Shown here: positions 23,527 through 32,114 of the stretch, one piece after another
Layout of the letters: each line of letters begins with the position of its first letter
Position numbering within the stretch: the first letter of the stretch is position 1
NCBI RefSeq assembly: GCF_001704295.1
Contig: NZ_CP012334.1
Coordinates: 3,050,084-3,114,083, forward strand
Reading direction: 5' to 3'
From: Bordetella sp. H567
GTDB lineage: Bacteria; Pseudomonadota; Gammaproteobacteria; Burkholderiales; Burkholderiaceae_B
Length of the DNA stretch: 64,000 nucleotides
Translations under genes and position numbers: made by a program
The notes under the pieces: generated by a model
Told to the model about the DNA's origin: nothing
What the model saw: only the letters and a program-made list of their open reading frames with translations
The model's database searches: none

Positions 23527-24930
23527 ATGCCGGATATGCCTTCACCCTCCCCCGCCGCGCCTCCTGCCGCCGCGTCCACGCTGTTGATCGGCTGCGCCTC
23601 CGGCTTTTCCGGCGACCGCACCGACGGCGCCGGACCGGTCGTCGATACGCTGGCCGCGCGCGGCGGTGGCACGCTGATCTTCGAAACCCTGGCCGAGCGC
23701 ACGCTGGCCCTGGCCCAGCTGGCGCGCCAGCAGGACACGCGCGCCGGTTACGAGCCGCTGCTGGACGAGCTGGTCGGCCCCGTGCTGGCGCGCTGCCATG
23801 CGCACGGCATACGCATCGTCAGCAACTTCGGCGCGGCCAACCCGCCAGGCGCCGCGCGGCGGATAGCCGAACTGGCGCGCGCGCAGGGCCTGCCCGCGCC
23901 GCGCATCGCGATCGTCCACGGCGACGACCTGTCCTCGCCGGCGCAGCGCGCCCTGCTGCGCGAACAACTGGGCCCGCGCATGGACGACATGGACATCGTC
24001 AGCGCCAACGCCTATCTGGGCGGCACGGAGATCGCCGACGCGCTGCGCGCGGGCGCCGACATCGTCGTGGCGGGCCGGGTGGCCGATCCTTCGCTGACGG
24101 TCGGCCCCGCCCTGGCCCACTTCGGCTGGCGCGAAGACGACTGGGAAAAACTGGGGCGCGCCACCATGGCCGGCCATATGCTGGAATGCGGCACCCAGGT
24201 CACGGGGGGCTATTTCTGCGTGCCGGGCCTCAAGGACGTGGACGGCCTGCATGAAACCGGCTTCCCCATCGCGGAGATCTCGGCCAACGGCGACTTCGTC
24301 ATCGGCAAGGCCGCGCATACGGGCGGCCGGGTGGACGCGCGCACCGTCAAGGAACAACTGCTGTACGAAGTGCACGACCCCGCGCGCTACCTCACGCCGG
24401 ACGTGGTGGCGGACCTGAGCCGCGCGCAAGTGATGGAGCTGGGCGCCGACCGCGTCCAGCTGCGCGGCATCACCGGCCACGCGCGGCCGGATACCCTGAA
24501 GGTCAACGTCTGCCATCGCGGCGGCTGGCTGGCCGAAGCCGAGATCTCCTACGCCGGCGTGCAGGCCGAAGCGCGCGCGCGGCTGGCCGCGGAGATCGTG
24601 CGCCGCCGCCTGCAAGACGCGCTGCGGCTGCGCATCGACCTGGTCGGCGCGGTCAGCATCCTGGACAACGACGACGGCGCGCTGCGCGCCGCCCTGCCGG
24701 ACCGGCACGCGCGCGATGTCAGGCTGCGGGTGGCCGGCGCGCATGCCGATCGCGCCGTCGCGGAACGCGTACTGCGTGAAGTCACGGCCCTGTATTGCTG
24801 TGGGCCGGCAGGCGGCGGCGGTGTACGCACCGCCTTGCGGCCGCGCCTGAACATGGTGTCCTGCACCATCGACCGCGGCGCGGTGCGCGGCGGCTGGCGC
24901 ATGTACGATCCGGCGGAGGACGAGCAATGA
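23527..24930 (+). CDS. DUF1446/AtuA family protein
   Basis: This 467-aa protein contains the acyclic terpene utilisation (AtuA, DUF1446) domain, with LLIGCASGFSGDRTDGAGPVVD at the N-terminus, SNFGAANPPGAARRIAELAR, VAGRVADPSLTVGPALAHFGW and GTQVTGGYF. AtuA is needed for growth of Pseudomonas on citronellol and geraniol, but its reaction is not defined. In terpene operons it accompanies an acyl-CoA carboxylase; none is present here, so the substrate is probably different. The stop overlaps the start of the next gene as ATGA, indicating translational coupling. Confidence 0.85.
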   Translation: MPDMPSPSPAAPPAAASTLLIGCASGFSGDRTDGAGPVVDTLAARGGGTLIFETLAERTLALAQLARQQDTRAGYEPLLDELVGPVLARCHAHGIRIVSNFGAANPPGAARRIAELARAQGLPAPRIAIVHGDDLSSPAQRALLREQLGPRMDDMDIVSANAYLGGTEIADALRAGADIVVAGRVADPSLTVGPALAHFGWREDDWEKLGRATMAGHMLECGTQVTGGYFCVPGLKDVDGLHETGFPIAEISANGDFVIGKAAHTGGRVDARTVKEQLLYEVHDPARYLTPDVVADLSRAQVMELGADRVQLRGITGHARPDTLKVNVCHRGGWLAEAEISYAGVQAEARARLAAEIVRRRLQDALRLRIDLVGAVSILDNDDGALRAALPDRHARDVRLRVAGAHADRAVAERVLREVTALYCCGPAGGGGVRTALRPRLNMVSCTIDRGAVRGGWRMYDPAEDEQ

Positions 24931-25412
24931 ATCCGGGGGCGCGGGACGACGATGAGCCTGCCGTGCGCGGCGCCGGCGATCTATCCACCGGGCAAGGACA
25001 AGCGATGAATCGATCCCTCGTGCCGCTCTATCGCCTGGCGCACAGCCGCTCCGGCGACAAGGGCGATATTTCCAACCTGAGCCTGATCGCATGGGATCCG
25101 GCGTGCTACGACGTCATCGCCGCCTACGTGACGGCCGAACGCGTGCGGGAATGGTTCGCCTACCGCCGGCCGCACGCCGTGACGCGCTACCTGCTGCCCA
25201 CGCTGCATGCGATGAACTTCGTGCTGGAAGGCGTGCTGGATGGTGGCGTCAACGACGCGCTGAACCTGGATGCCCACGGCAAATCCCTGTCCTTTCAGCT
25301 GCTGGACCTGCCGGTTCCCGTGCCCGCGGAAATGGCGGCGCGCCTGCCGGACGTGCCGGGCGACCCGTGGCCTTTTCAGTCCCTTGCGCGGGACGGATCG
25401 ACGGGCGGATAA
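24927..25412 (+). CDS. AtuA C-terminal-like domain protein
   Basis: This 161-aa protein (135 aa if started at the ATG at 25005, which also has a good AAGGA) matches the small domain that is fused to the C-terminus of many AtuA proteins: YRLAHSRSGDKGDISNLSLIAWDP and RYLLPTLHAMNFVLEGVLDGGV. The start at 24927 follows GGAGG and overlaps the AtuA stop. The split into two coupled genes suggests that the products act together. Confidence 0.82.
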   Translation: MNPGARDDDEPAVRGAGDLSTGQGQAMNRSLVPLYRLAHSRSGDKGDISNLSLIAWDPACYDVIAAYVTAERVREWFAYRRPHAVTRYLLPTLHAMNFVLEGVLDGGVNDALNLDAHGKSLSFQLLDLPVPVPAEMAARLPDVPGDPWPFQSLARDGSTGG

Positions 25413-25539
25413 AGCAGGCCGATGCAGGCAGGGGCCGGCCGCGCAAACACGTTTGCGCCCCGGGCCGCCACCGGAATCGAGCCGTGAACCCACAAGCAGC
25501 AAACCAACCACAACACACGAAAAACCAAGGAGACACACC

Positions 25540-26508
25540 ATGAAAATCCGTACCCTGCCGGCCCTGGCCGCCGTGATCGCCGCCGGCTGCGCGCCGCTGG
25601 CGGCATCGGCCGACGACTTCCCCAGCCGTCCCGTCACCTTCGTCGTTCCCTTCGCCGCCGGCAGCGCCACCGACCAGATCGCCCGCGCCCTGGCCCAGGG
25701 CGTCACCGAGCAGACCGGCCAAGCGGTGGTGATCGAGGACAAGCCGGGCGCCAGCGCGATGATAGGGGCGCAGGATGTGGCGCGCGCCAAGCCGGACGGC
25801 TACCGGGTGCTGATCACCACCAACACCACCCATGCGGCGAACGAACACCTGTACAAGCACCTGCAATACGATCCGGTCAAGGACTTCGCGCCGCTGACCT
25901 TGCTGGGCAAGGGCAGCCAGATCATGGTGGTGAACCCTTCTTTCCCGGCGAAGACGGTGGGCGAGTTCCTGGCGATGGCGCGCAAGGAGCCTGGCAAGCT
26001 CAGCTTCGGCAGCGGCAGCTCCAGCAGCCGCATCGCCGGCGAACTGCTGCAGCAGATGGCCAACGTGAAGCTGCTGCATGTGCCCTACAAGAGCAACCCG
26101 CTGGCCGTGACCGACCTGCTGGGCGGCCAGATCAGCACCATGATCACCGACATGGCCACCGGCCTGCCGCAGGTCCAGGCCGGCAAGCTGCGGGCCCTGG
26201 GCGTGACCACGCTGAAGCGGTCGCCGCTGGCGCCGGACGTGCCGACCATCGCGGAATCGGGCGTGCCCGGCTATGAAATGGGCTACTGGTTCGCCGCCTA
26301 TGCGCCGGCCGGCACGCCGGCCGACGTGGTAAAGCGGCTGAATGCGCTGTTGGTCAAGGCCACCGAAGGCCCCGCTGCCAAGCAGTTCTACGCCAGCACG
26401 GGCACCGACCCGGCGACGTCGACGCCGGCCGAACTGGCGACCTTCCAGAAAGCCGAATCGAAAAAATGGCAGACCATCATCAAGCAGGCAGGCATCGAAC
26501 CTGAATAG
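25540..26508 (+). CDS. Bug family tripartite tricarboxylate transporter substrate receptor
   Basis: This 322-aa periplasmic receptor starts at the ATG at 25540 after AAGGAGA. It has a signal peptide ending at SADD and the Bug fold with FPSRPVTFVVPFAAGSATDQIARALA, VVIEDKPGASAMIGAQDVARAKPDGY and the C-terminal loop of the family. Bug proteins bind carboxylates and amides. No TctA/TctB membrane partner is nearby, as is usual for the many solitary Bug genes of Bordetella. It is the last gene of the AtuA-type cluster and may import its substrate. Confidence 0.92.
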   Translation: MKIRTLPALAAVIAAGCAPLAASADDFPSRPVTFVVPFAAGSATDQIARALAQGVTEQTGQAVVIEDKPGASAMIGAQDVARAKPDGYRVLITTNTTHAANEHLYKHLQYDPVKDFAPLTLLGKGSQIMVVNPSFPAKTVGEFLAMARKEPGKLSFGSGSSSSRIAGELLQQMANVKLLHVPYKSNPLAVTDLLGGQISTMITDMATGLPQVQAGKLRALGVTTLKRSPLAPDVPTIAESGVPGYEMGYWFAAYAPAGTPADVVKRLNALLVKATEGPAAKQFYASTGTDPATSTPAELATFQKAESKKWQTIIKQAGIEPE

Positions 26509-26595
26509 GCCCGCCTATCGCCGGCCCGGATGACCGCGGTCGCACGGCCCGAGGAGAGGGATATCCGTGCGACCTTCCCGGCCACGCGCGAGAGA

Positions 26596-27372
26596 CTATT
26601 TTTCGACGAAGGCCCGTTCGACCACATAGTCGCCCGGCTGCCCTACGCCGGGAGAAACGGTGAACCCGCGCTTGTCCAGCATGGCGCTGATATCCGCCAG
26701 CATGTGGGGGCTGCCGCAGATCATGGCGCGGTCGGTTTCGGGGTTCAGCGGGGGCAGACCGATGTCCTGGAACAGCTTGCCGCTTTCCACGAGGTCCGTG
26801 ATCCGGCCCTGGTTGCGGAAGGGTTCGCGCGTGACCGTCGGGTAATACACCAGCTTGCCGTTGACCATGTCGCCGAAAAACTCGTTGGCCGGCAGTTCGT
26901 TCTGGATGTAGTCGGCGTAGGCCAGCTCGCTTTTCCAGCGCACGCCGTGGACCAGGACGACTTTTTCGAATCGTTCGTAGACGTCCGGGTCCTTGATGAT
27001 GCTCATGAAGGGCGCCAGGCCGGTACCCGTGCCGAACAAGTACAGGTTCTTGCCGGGCTTCAAGTCATGGACCACCAGCGTGCCTACCGGCTTGCGACTG
27101 ACCAGGATGGTGTCCCCTTCCTTCAGGTGCTGCAGGCGCGACGTCAGCGGGCCATCCGGCACCTTGATGCTGAGGAATTCCAGGTTTTCCTCGTAGTTGG
27201 CGCTGGCGATGCTGTAGGCACGCAGCAAAGGCTTGCCTTCGACTTCCAGGCCGATCATGACGAAATGGCCGTTATGGAAGCGCAGCGCCGCATCGCGGGT
27301 GGTCTTGAAGGAAAACAGGGTGTCGTTCCAGTGGTGCACGCTCAGGACGCGCTCGGTATTGAAGGCTGCCAT
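26596..27372 (-). CDS. fpr: Ferredoxin-NADP(+) reductase
   Basis: This 258-aa flavoprotein passes electrons between NADPH and ferredoxin or flavodoxin. It has the FAD motif RAYSIAS at about 55-61, the NADP motif LYLFGTGTGLAPFMSIIKDP, and MICGSPHMLADISAML, and it ends in VEK preceded by AF, as in bacterial subclass I FPRs. Start taken at the ATG at 27372. The 279-nt upstream region is AT-rich at 27455-27545 and probably contains the promoter; no regulator box was convincing there. Confidence 0.94.
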   Translation of the reverse strand: MAAFNTERVLSVHHWNDTLFSFKTTRDAALRFHNGHFVMIGLEVEGKPLLRAYSIASANYEENLEFLSIKVPDGPLTSRLQHLKEGDTILVSRKPVGTLVVHDLKPGKNLYLFGTGTGLAPFMSIIKDPDVYERFEKVVLVHGVRWKSELAYADYIQNELPANEFFGDMVNGKLVYYPTVTREPFRNQGRITDLVESGKLFQDIGLPPLNPETDRAMICGSPHMLADISAMLDKRGFTVSPGVGQPGDYVVERAFVEK

Positions 27373-27651
27373 AGTGATCGAAAAAGACACGCGGCGACGT
27401 CGTTCGAGGGCGCGGCCGCCGGACGGGGAATAAAGGATCCGTCCAACAGTGAGGGATAACCCGATTTTATACGGTTTTATTGATAAGGGTTCTCAACTGA
27501 GTCGGTTTTGCGCGGTTTATAGAGACAGATTCGTTGTAAGCAAATAACCGGCTGTGCCGTTTCCGACGGTCCTATATACCTTGCCGGCATGGCTGGCCGC
27601 GCCCTTTTGCCCCGAGCCACCGCGCGCCGCCAGCCTTCCGCCCCCAGCGAT

Positions 27652-28644
27652 TTACTCCGGCTTGATGTCGCCCTGCTGTATCACGCCCTTCCACTTGGCG
27701 ATGTCCGCCGCGATACGCGCCGCGAATTCCGCGGGCGTGCTGCCGACGGGCACGAAGCCCAGGGATGCCAGCTTGTCGTGCAGTTCGCCGTTGCGGGCGG
27801 CCGCGGAAATCGTGCTTCCCAGCTTATCGATGACCGGCGCCGGAACGCCCGCGGGCGCGACCAGGCCGAACAGAGGCGCGGTGTCCACGCCGGGATAGCC
27901 GGCCTGCGCCATCGTCGGCACGTCCGGCAGGGACGGCACCCGCGCCGGGCTGGTGACGGCGATCGCGCGCAGCCGGCCGGCCTTGATGTGTTCGAGCAGC
28001 GTCGGCACCGTGGCGAAGGCGAACTGTATCTGTCCGCCGAGCAGGTCGGTGAAGACGGTGCCGCCGCCGCGGTACGGGACATGGACCACCTTGATGCCGG
28101 CCTGCTGGCGCAGTTGTTCACCGGCCAGGTGCGGCGCGCTGCCGACGCCCGCCGATCCAAAGGAAAGCGCGCCCGGATCGGCCTTGGCCAGCGCGACGAA
28201 GGAAGCCATGTCCGTGGCCTTGACCGAGGGGTGGACCACCATGACGAAGGGCGCGGTCGCGATCAGCGAGATGGGCGCGAAATCCTTGACGGTGTCGTAC
28301 TGCAGCCGGCTGCCGAGCAGGCCCGGATTGATCACGAAGGCGGTGTCGACCATGCCGAGGGTGTAGCCGTCGGCGGGCGCCGTCGCCACCGCGCGCGTGC
28401 CGATCACCGTGCCGCCGCCGCTGCGATTTTCGACGATGAAGGACTGGCCGTATGCCTTGGCATAGACCTCCGCCGCGAAGCGGCCCAGGGTATCAGTGGC
28501 CGCGCCGGGCGGATAGGGCACGAACATGCGCACGGGCTTGTCGGGATAGGCGCCGCCCTGCGCAAGCGCGAGCCGGGGCGACAGCGCGCCGGCCAGCATC
28601 AGCGCGCCGCCACCGGCGGCGAAGCGTCTGCGTGAAAGATCCAT
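27652..28644 (-). CDS. Bug family substrate receptor with Tat-like signal
   Basis: This 330-aa periplasmic receptor has the Bug pattern (YPDKPVRMFVPYPPGAATDTLGRFAA, ENRSGGGTVIGTRAVATAPADGY, LPDVPTMAQAGYPG). The N-terminus SRRRFAAGGGALMLAGALS has two adjacent arginines before the hydrophobic stretch, so export by the Tat route is possible. It lies 81 nt upstream of nothing related on its own strand except the enolase-superfamily gene that precedes it, which suggests the receptor imports that enzyme's substrate. Confidence 0.9.
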   Translation of the reverse strand: MDLSRRRFAAGGGALMLAGALSPRLALAQGGAYPDKPVRMFVPYPPGAATDTLGRFAAEVYAKAYGQSFIVENRSGGGTVIGTRAVATAPADGYTLGMVDTAFVINPGLLGSRLQYDTVKDFAPISLIATAPFVMVVHPSVKATDMASFVALAKADPGALSFGSAGVGSAPHLAGEQLRQQAGIKVVHVPYRGGGTVFTDLLGGQIQFAFATVPTLLEHIKAGRLRAIAVTSPARVPSLPDVPTMAQAGYPGVDTAPLFGLVAPAGVPAPVIDKLGSTISAAARNGELHDKLASLGFVPVGSTPAEFAARIAADIAKWKGVIQQGDIKPE

Positions 28645-28725
28645 GGTCTTGTCTCCTCGAATTCTTTGGATGATTTATTCGCAAGTCCTGCTAAATCCCG
28701 CTACGCGGGCGTCCGCGGACGCCGG

Positions 28726-29823
28726 TCATGCGGCGTAGCGCCCCGCTGCCAGGTCCGCTTCGGGATCCGCGCCCAGGCCCGGCCCCTCCGGCACCTGCAC
28801 CCAGCCGGCCGTCACGGGCACCGTCGCGCCATACGGCACATGCGCGAGCGCCACATACAGCCTTTCCAGCGATGCCTCGGTGCGCTGCGCCGCGAGCAGA
28901 TGCAGGCTGGCCAGGTAGCCCGGCCCGAAGAACGCCACCTGCGGTGCGCACGCCACCGGTCCGCCCTCGCATTGCCGCGACAAGGCCCAGCTCGCGGTAA
29001 GGCCCAGCTTGATCACGCTGGGCTGCACGTACCGGGCGCCGCCCCGGGCTATCAGCGTGGACAGCTCGAACGCGCTGCTGGCGTTCTCGCCGACGGCCAG
29101 CGGCACGGGACTGGATGCCTGCAATCGCGCCAGGGCGTCGTGGTCCTCCGGCGGCCACAGGGGCTCCTCGATCCAGTGCGGCGCATAAGCCGCCATCTGC
29201 CCTATCGCGGCTGGCGCTTCGGCGGGAAGCCAGGCGCAGTTGGTATCGACCATCAAGGGCACCTCGCCGCCGGCCGCGTGGCGCGCCGCCTTGACGGCAT
29301 CGGCGGTACGCTCGTGCAGCTTGACTTCGGTATAGCCCTCTTCCAGCGCCTGCGTGACCACCCGGTCCAGCATTGCCGCGTCGCCGTAGTACTGCAGCAG
29401 CGAGGCATAGGCGCGGATGCGCGAACGCTGCTTGCCGCCCAGCAGCTGGTGGACGGGCACGCGCTCGCGCTTGCCGCGCAGATCCCAGAGCGCGATATCC
29501 AGCCCCGCGATCGCGTGCACGACCGGACCGGAACGGCCCAGGTTGTGCAAGGTCCGCTGCACGGCGGGCACCAGCGCTTCGTCGGCCGCGTCCTTGCCAT
29601 GGGCCAGCGGCGCGATCAGCGTTTCGAAAACCGCGACGATGGCGCGCGGTTCCACGCAATAGGATTCGCCCCAGCCCACGGTGCCGTCGGCGGTTTGCAC
29701 GCGCACCAGCGCGCTGTCCAGCTTGTCGCGCGGGCGGCCCGCGAACAGCGGCGGCGCGGTCCAGTGATGGAAAGGCAGCCGCATCGGGATGCACTGCACG
29801 GAAACGATGGTGTTGGCGGCCAT
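28726..29823 (-). CDS. Enolase superfamily enzyme (mandelate racemase/muconate lactonizing type)
   Basis: This 365-aa enzyme starts at the ATG at 29823. The N-terminal capping domain has TADGTVGWGESYC, and the barrel has metal ligands Asp, Glu and Glu in LMVDTNCAW, HWIEEPLWPPED and VGENASSAFEL. The Lys of TEVKLHER takes the usual proton-transfer position. Members abstract an alpha proton of a carboxylate and then racemise, dehydrate or cycloisomerise it, so the substrate cannot be given. It is divergent from a LysR gene and precedes a Bug receptor, forming a likely catabolic unit. Confidence 0.87.
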   Translation of the reverse strand: MAANTIVSVQCIPMRLPFHHWTAPPLFAGRPRDKLDSALVRVQTADGTVGWGESYCVEPRAIVAVFETLIAPLAHGKDAADEALVPAVQRTLHNLGRSGPVVHAIAGLDIALWDLRGKRERVPVHQLLGGKQRSRIRAYASLLQYYGDAAMLDRVVTQALEEGYTEVKLHERTADAVKAARHAAGGEVPLMVDTNCAWLPAEAPAAIGQMAAYAPHWIEEPLWPPEDHDALARLQASSPVPLAVGENASSAFELSTLIARGGARYVQPSVIKLGLTASWALSRQCEGGPVACAPQVAFFGPGYLASLHLLAAQRTEASLERLYVALAHVPYGATVPVTAGWVQVPEGPGLGADPEADLAAGRYAA

Positions 29824-29924
29824 GTTGCTCGTCTCGGGAAAGGCGCCAGTCTCCCAGCCGCCCACCCTATGGTCAAATAGATAGGTTGTCTGGGTTCATA
29901 TGGATTTCTTATGGTGAGCGCCCC

Positions 29925-30842
29925 ATGGTGACGCGCCGGGAACTGGCCCTGCTGCGCGCGATGTACCAGCACGAAACGGTGACGGCCGCGGCCGCATCGA
30001 TCAACATGACGCAGCCGGCGGCCAGCGCCCTGCTGCGCGACCTGGAAATCCGGCTGGGCTTCGCCCTGTTCAGCCGCGAGAACCGCCGGCTGCACCTGAC
30101 CAGCCAGGGCCGCGCGCTGTTGCCCGAAGTGCTCAACGCGCTGGCTGGCATCGAAGCCGTGGACCGGCGGGCCCGCGACATCCGCCATGGCTCGACCTCG
30201 CGCCTGGCGATCGGCGCCGTGGCGATCTCGGCCTCCAGCCTGTTCCCCGCGGCGCTGGCCCGGCTGCGGCGCATGCATCCCGACGTGGCGGTCACCGTGC
30301 GGTCCGGGACCGCGCTGGAGATCATCGACATGGCCGTGGACCATCGCGTCGACCTGGGCATCATCATCGGCTCGGGGCAGGATCCGCGCGTGGACATGCG
30401 CACGCTCAGCAAGCTGAGCCTGTTCTGCATCATGCGCCCGGACCATCCCTACGCCGCGCGCAAGCGGCTGACCTTGAAGGAAGTCGCGCGCGAACAGCCC
30501 ATCGTGCTGGGCACCGCCCTGCCCGCCGGACGCGCCACCGCCCGCGCGCTGGAGGCCGCCGGCATGGCCCATATGCCCACGGTGGAAGTCATGCAGTCGT
30601 CCGCCGCCTGCGCCCTGGTCGGCGCGGGCGTAGGCATCGGCATCGTGGAAAGCCTGGGCGCCGTCTACGCACGGCGCCAGGGGCTGGCCGCCCGGCGCTT
30701 GATGCGGGTGGACGACCTTGCCCTGAGCCTGGTGTGGCCGCGCCAGCGGGGGATGAGCCAGCCGGCCGAGGACATGAAGGCTTGCCTGACCGACGAAGCC
30801 CGCAGGCTGGGCCTGGACCAGGACTCGCCGCCGCAGCCCTAG
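29925..30842 (+). CDS. LysR family transcriptional regulator
   Basis: This 305-aa regulator starts at the ATG at 29925, after GGTGAG. Residues 3-62 form the helix-turn-helix (TVTAAAASINMTQPAASALLRDLEIRLGFALFSREN), followed by a substrate-binding domain. It is divergent from the enolase-superfamily gene with 101 bp between them, the usual arrangement for a LysR activator and its target. Confidence 0.9.
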   Translation: MVTRRELALLRAMYQHETVTAAAASINMTQPAASALLRDLEIRLGFALFSRENRRLHLTSQGRALLPEVLNALAGIEAVDRRARDIRHGSTSRLAIGAVAISASSLFPAALARLRRMHPDVAVTVRSGTALEIIDMAVDHRVDLGIIIGSGQDPRVDMRTLSKLSLFCIMRPDHPYAARKRLTLKEVAREQPIVLGTALPAGRATARALEAAGMAHMPTVEVMQSSAACALVGAGVGIGIVESLGAVYARRQGLAARRLMRVDDLALSLVWPRQRGMSQPAEDMKACLTDEARRLGLDQDSPPQP

Positions 30843-31000
30843 CCCATGGCGGCCCACCGAACCAGGCGCGGACGCGGCGGTGCCCGCCGGCGCGCCTTGC
30901 CGCGACACTGCATTGGTAGCGGCATGCATACGGCGACGACGGAACCTTACGAAAAGTTGAACAAATTCCCGAACCTTGTTATCTTCCCCAGCCTCTGACT

Positions 31001-31019
31001 GAGAATAATTTTCGTTAAC
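31001..31019. promoter_or_regulatory. Fur-like box upstream of fbpA
   Basis: The 19-mer starting GAGAATAATTTTC and ending GTTAAC matches the Fur consensus (GATAAT-GATAATCATTATC) at about 13 of 19 positions. It lies 51 bp before the fbpA start in a low-GC patch. The 228-nt gap 30843-31070 shows no gene. Confidence 0.5.
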
Positions 31020-31070
31020 AGTCTGCCGGGCGCATCGCGGGCGATCCGGCCGGCCACGCTGGAGCTGACC

Positions 31071-32114
31071 ATGAAATCCCCCCGTTTCGCCTTGCATCAC
31101 CTGTTCGGCGCGCTGTGCCTGGCGGGCGCCGCCCATGCCGCCCCGGCGCTGGCCGCCGAGGAAGTCACCCTGTACACCACGCGCGAGCCCAAGCTGATCC
31201 AGCCGCTGCTGGACGCCTACACCAAGGAAAGCGGCGTCAAGGTGAATACCGTCTTCGTCAAGGACGGGCTGCTGGAGCGGGTCAGGGCCGAAGGCGACAA
31301 ATCGCCCGCGGACGTGTTGATGACGGTGGACATCGGCAACCTGCTGGACCTGGTGGATGGCGGCGTAACGCAGGCGGCCCCGTCCAAGACGCTGGAATCC
31401 GTGGTGCCGGCCAACCTGCGCGGCGCGGGCGGCAGTTGGTATGCGCTGTCCCTGCGCGACCGCGTGCTGTATGTCGAAAAAGACCTTCCCGTCGGCACCT
31501 TCCACTATGAAGACCTGGCCGACCCGAAGTGGAAAGGCAAGGTATGCATCCGCTCGGGCCAGCACCCGTACAACACCGGCCTGATCGCCGCCATGATTGC
31601 CCACGACGGCGCCCAGGCCACGGAAAAATGGCTGCGCGGCGTCAAGGCCAACCTGGCGCGCAAGGCAACCGGCGGCGACCGCGACGTGGCGCGCGACATC
31701 CTGGGCGGCATCTGCGACATCGGCCTGGCCAATGCCTATTACCTGGGCCACATGAAGAACGCCGAACCGGGGTCCGACGCGCGCAAATGGGGCGATGCCA
31801 TCAAGGTCGTGCGGCCCACCTTCGCCACGGCCAGGGACGCCGGCACGCATGTGAACATCAGCGGCGCGGCCTTGGCCCGGCATGCGCCGCACAAGGCGCA
31901 GGCGGTGCAGCTGCTGGAATACCTGGTGTCGGCACCCGCGCAGGCCCTTTATGCGCAGGCCAACTACGAATATCCCGTGCGCGAGGGCGTCAGGCTGGAC
32001 CCGGTGGTGGCCAGCTTCGGGCCGCTGAAGATCGACGCCTTGTCGGTGGCGGACATCGCCAAGTACCGCAAGCAAGCGAGCGAGCTCGTCGATAAGGTGG
32101 GCTTCGACAACTGA
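31071..32114 (+). CDS. fbpA: Ferric iron ABC transporter, periplasmic binding protein
   Basis: This 347-aa periplasmic receptor starts after GGAG and has a signal peptide ending at PALAAEE. The fold and motifs fit FbpA/FutA: EVTLYTTREPKLIQPLLDAY, the NAYYLGHM pair of adjacent tyrosines that clamps Fe3+, and KVCIRSGQHPYNTGLIAAMIA. It opens an operon; its TGA overlaps the ATG of the permease gene by one base. A Fur-like box upstream supports iron control. Confidence 0.93.
   Translation: MKSPRFALHHLFGALCLAGAAHAAPALAAEEVTLYTTREPKLIQPLLDAYTKESGVKVNTVFVKDGLLERVRAEGDKSPADVLMTVDIGNLLDLVDGGVTQAAPSKTLESVVPANLRGAGGSWYALSLRDRVLYVEKDLPVGTFHYEDLADPKWKGKVCIRSGQHPYNTGLIAAMIAHDGAQATEKWLRGVKANLARKATGGDRDVARDILGGICDIGLANAYYLGHMKNAEPGSDARKWGDAIKVVRPTFATARDAGTHVNISGAALARHAPHKAQAVQLLEYLVSAPAQALYAQANYEYPVREGVRLDPVVASFGPLKIDALSVADIAKYRKQASELVDKVGFDN

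Noticed and set aside
27455-27545. AT-rich region before fpr as an OxyR, SoxR or Fur site
   Set aside because: No inverted repeat with correct spacing was found; only a promoter role can be suggested.
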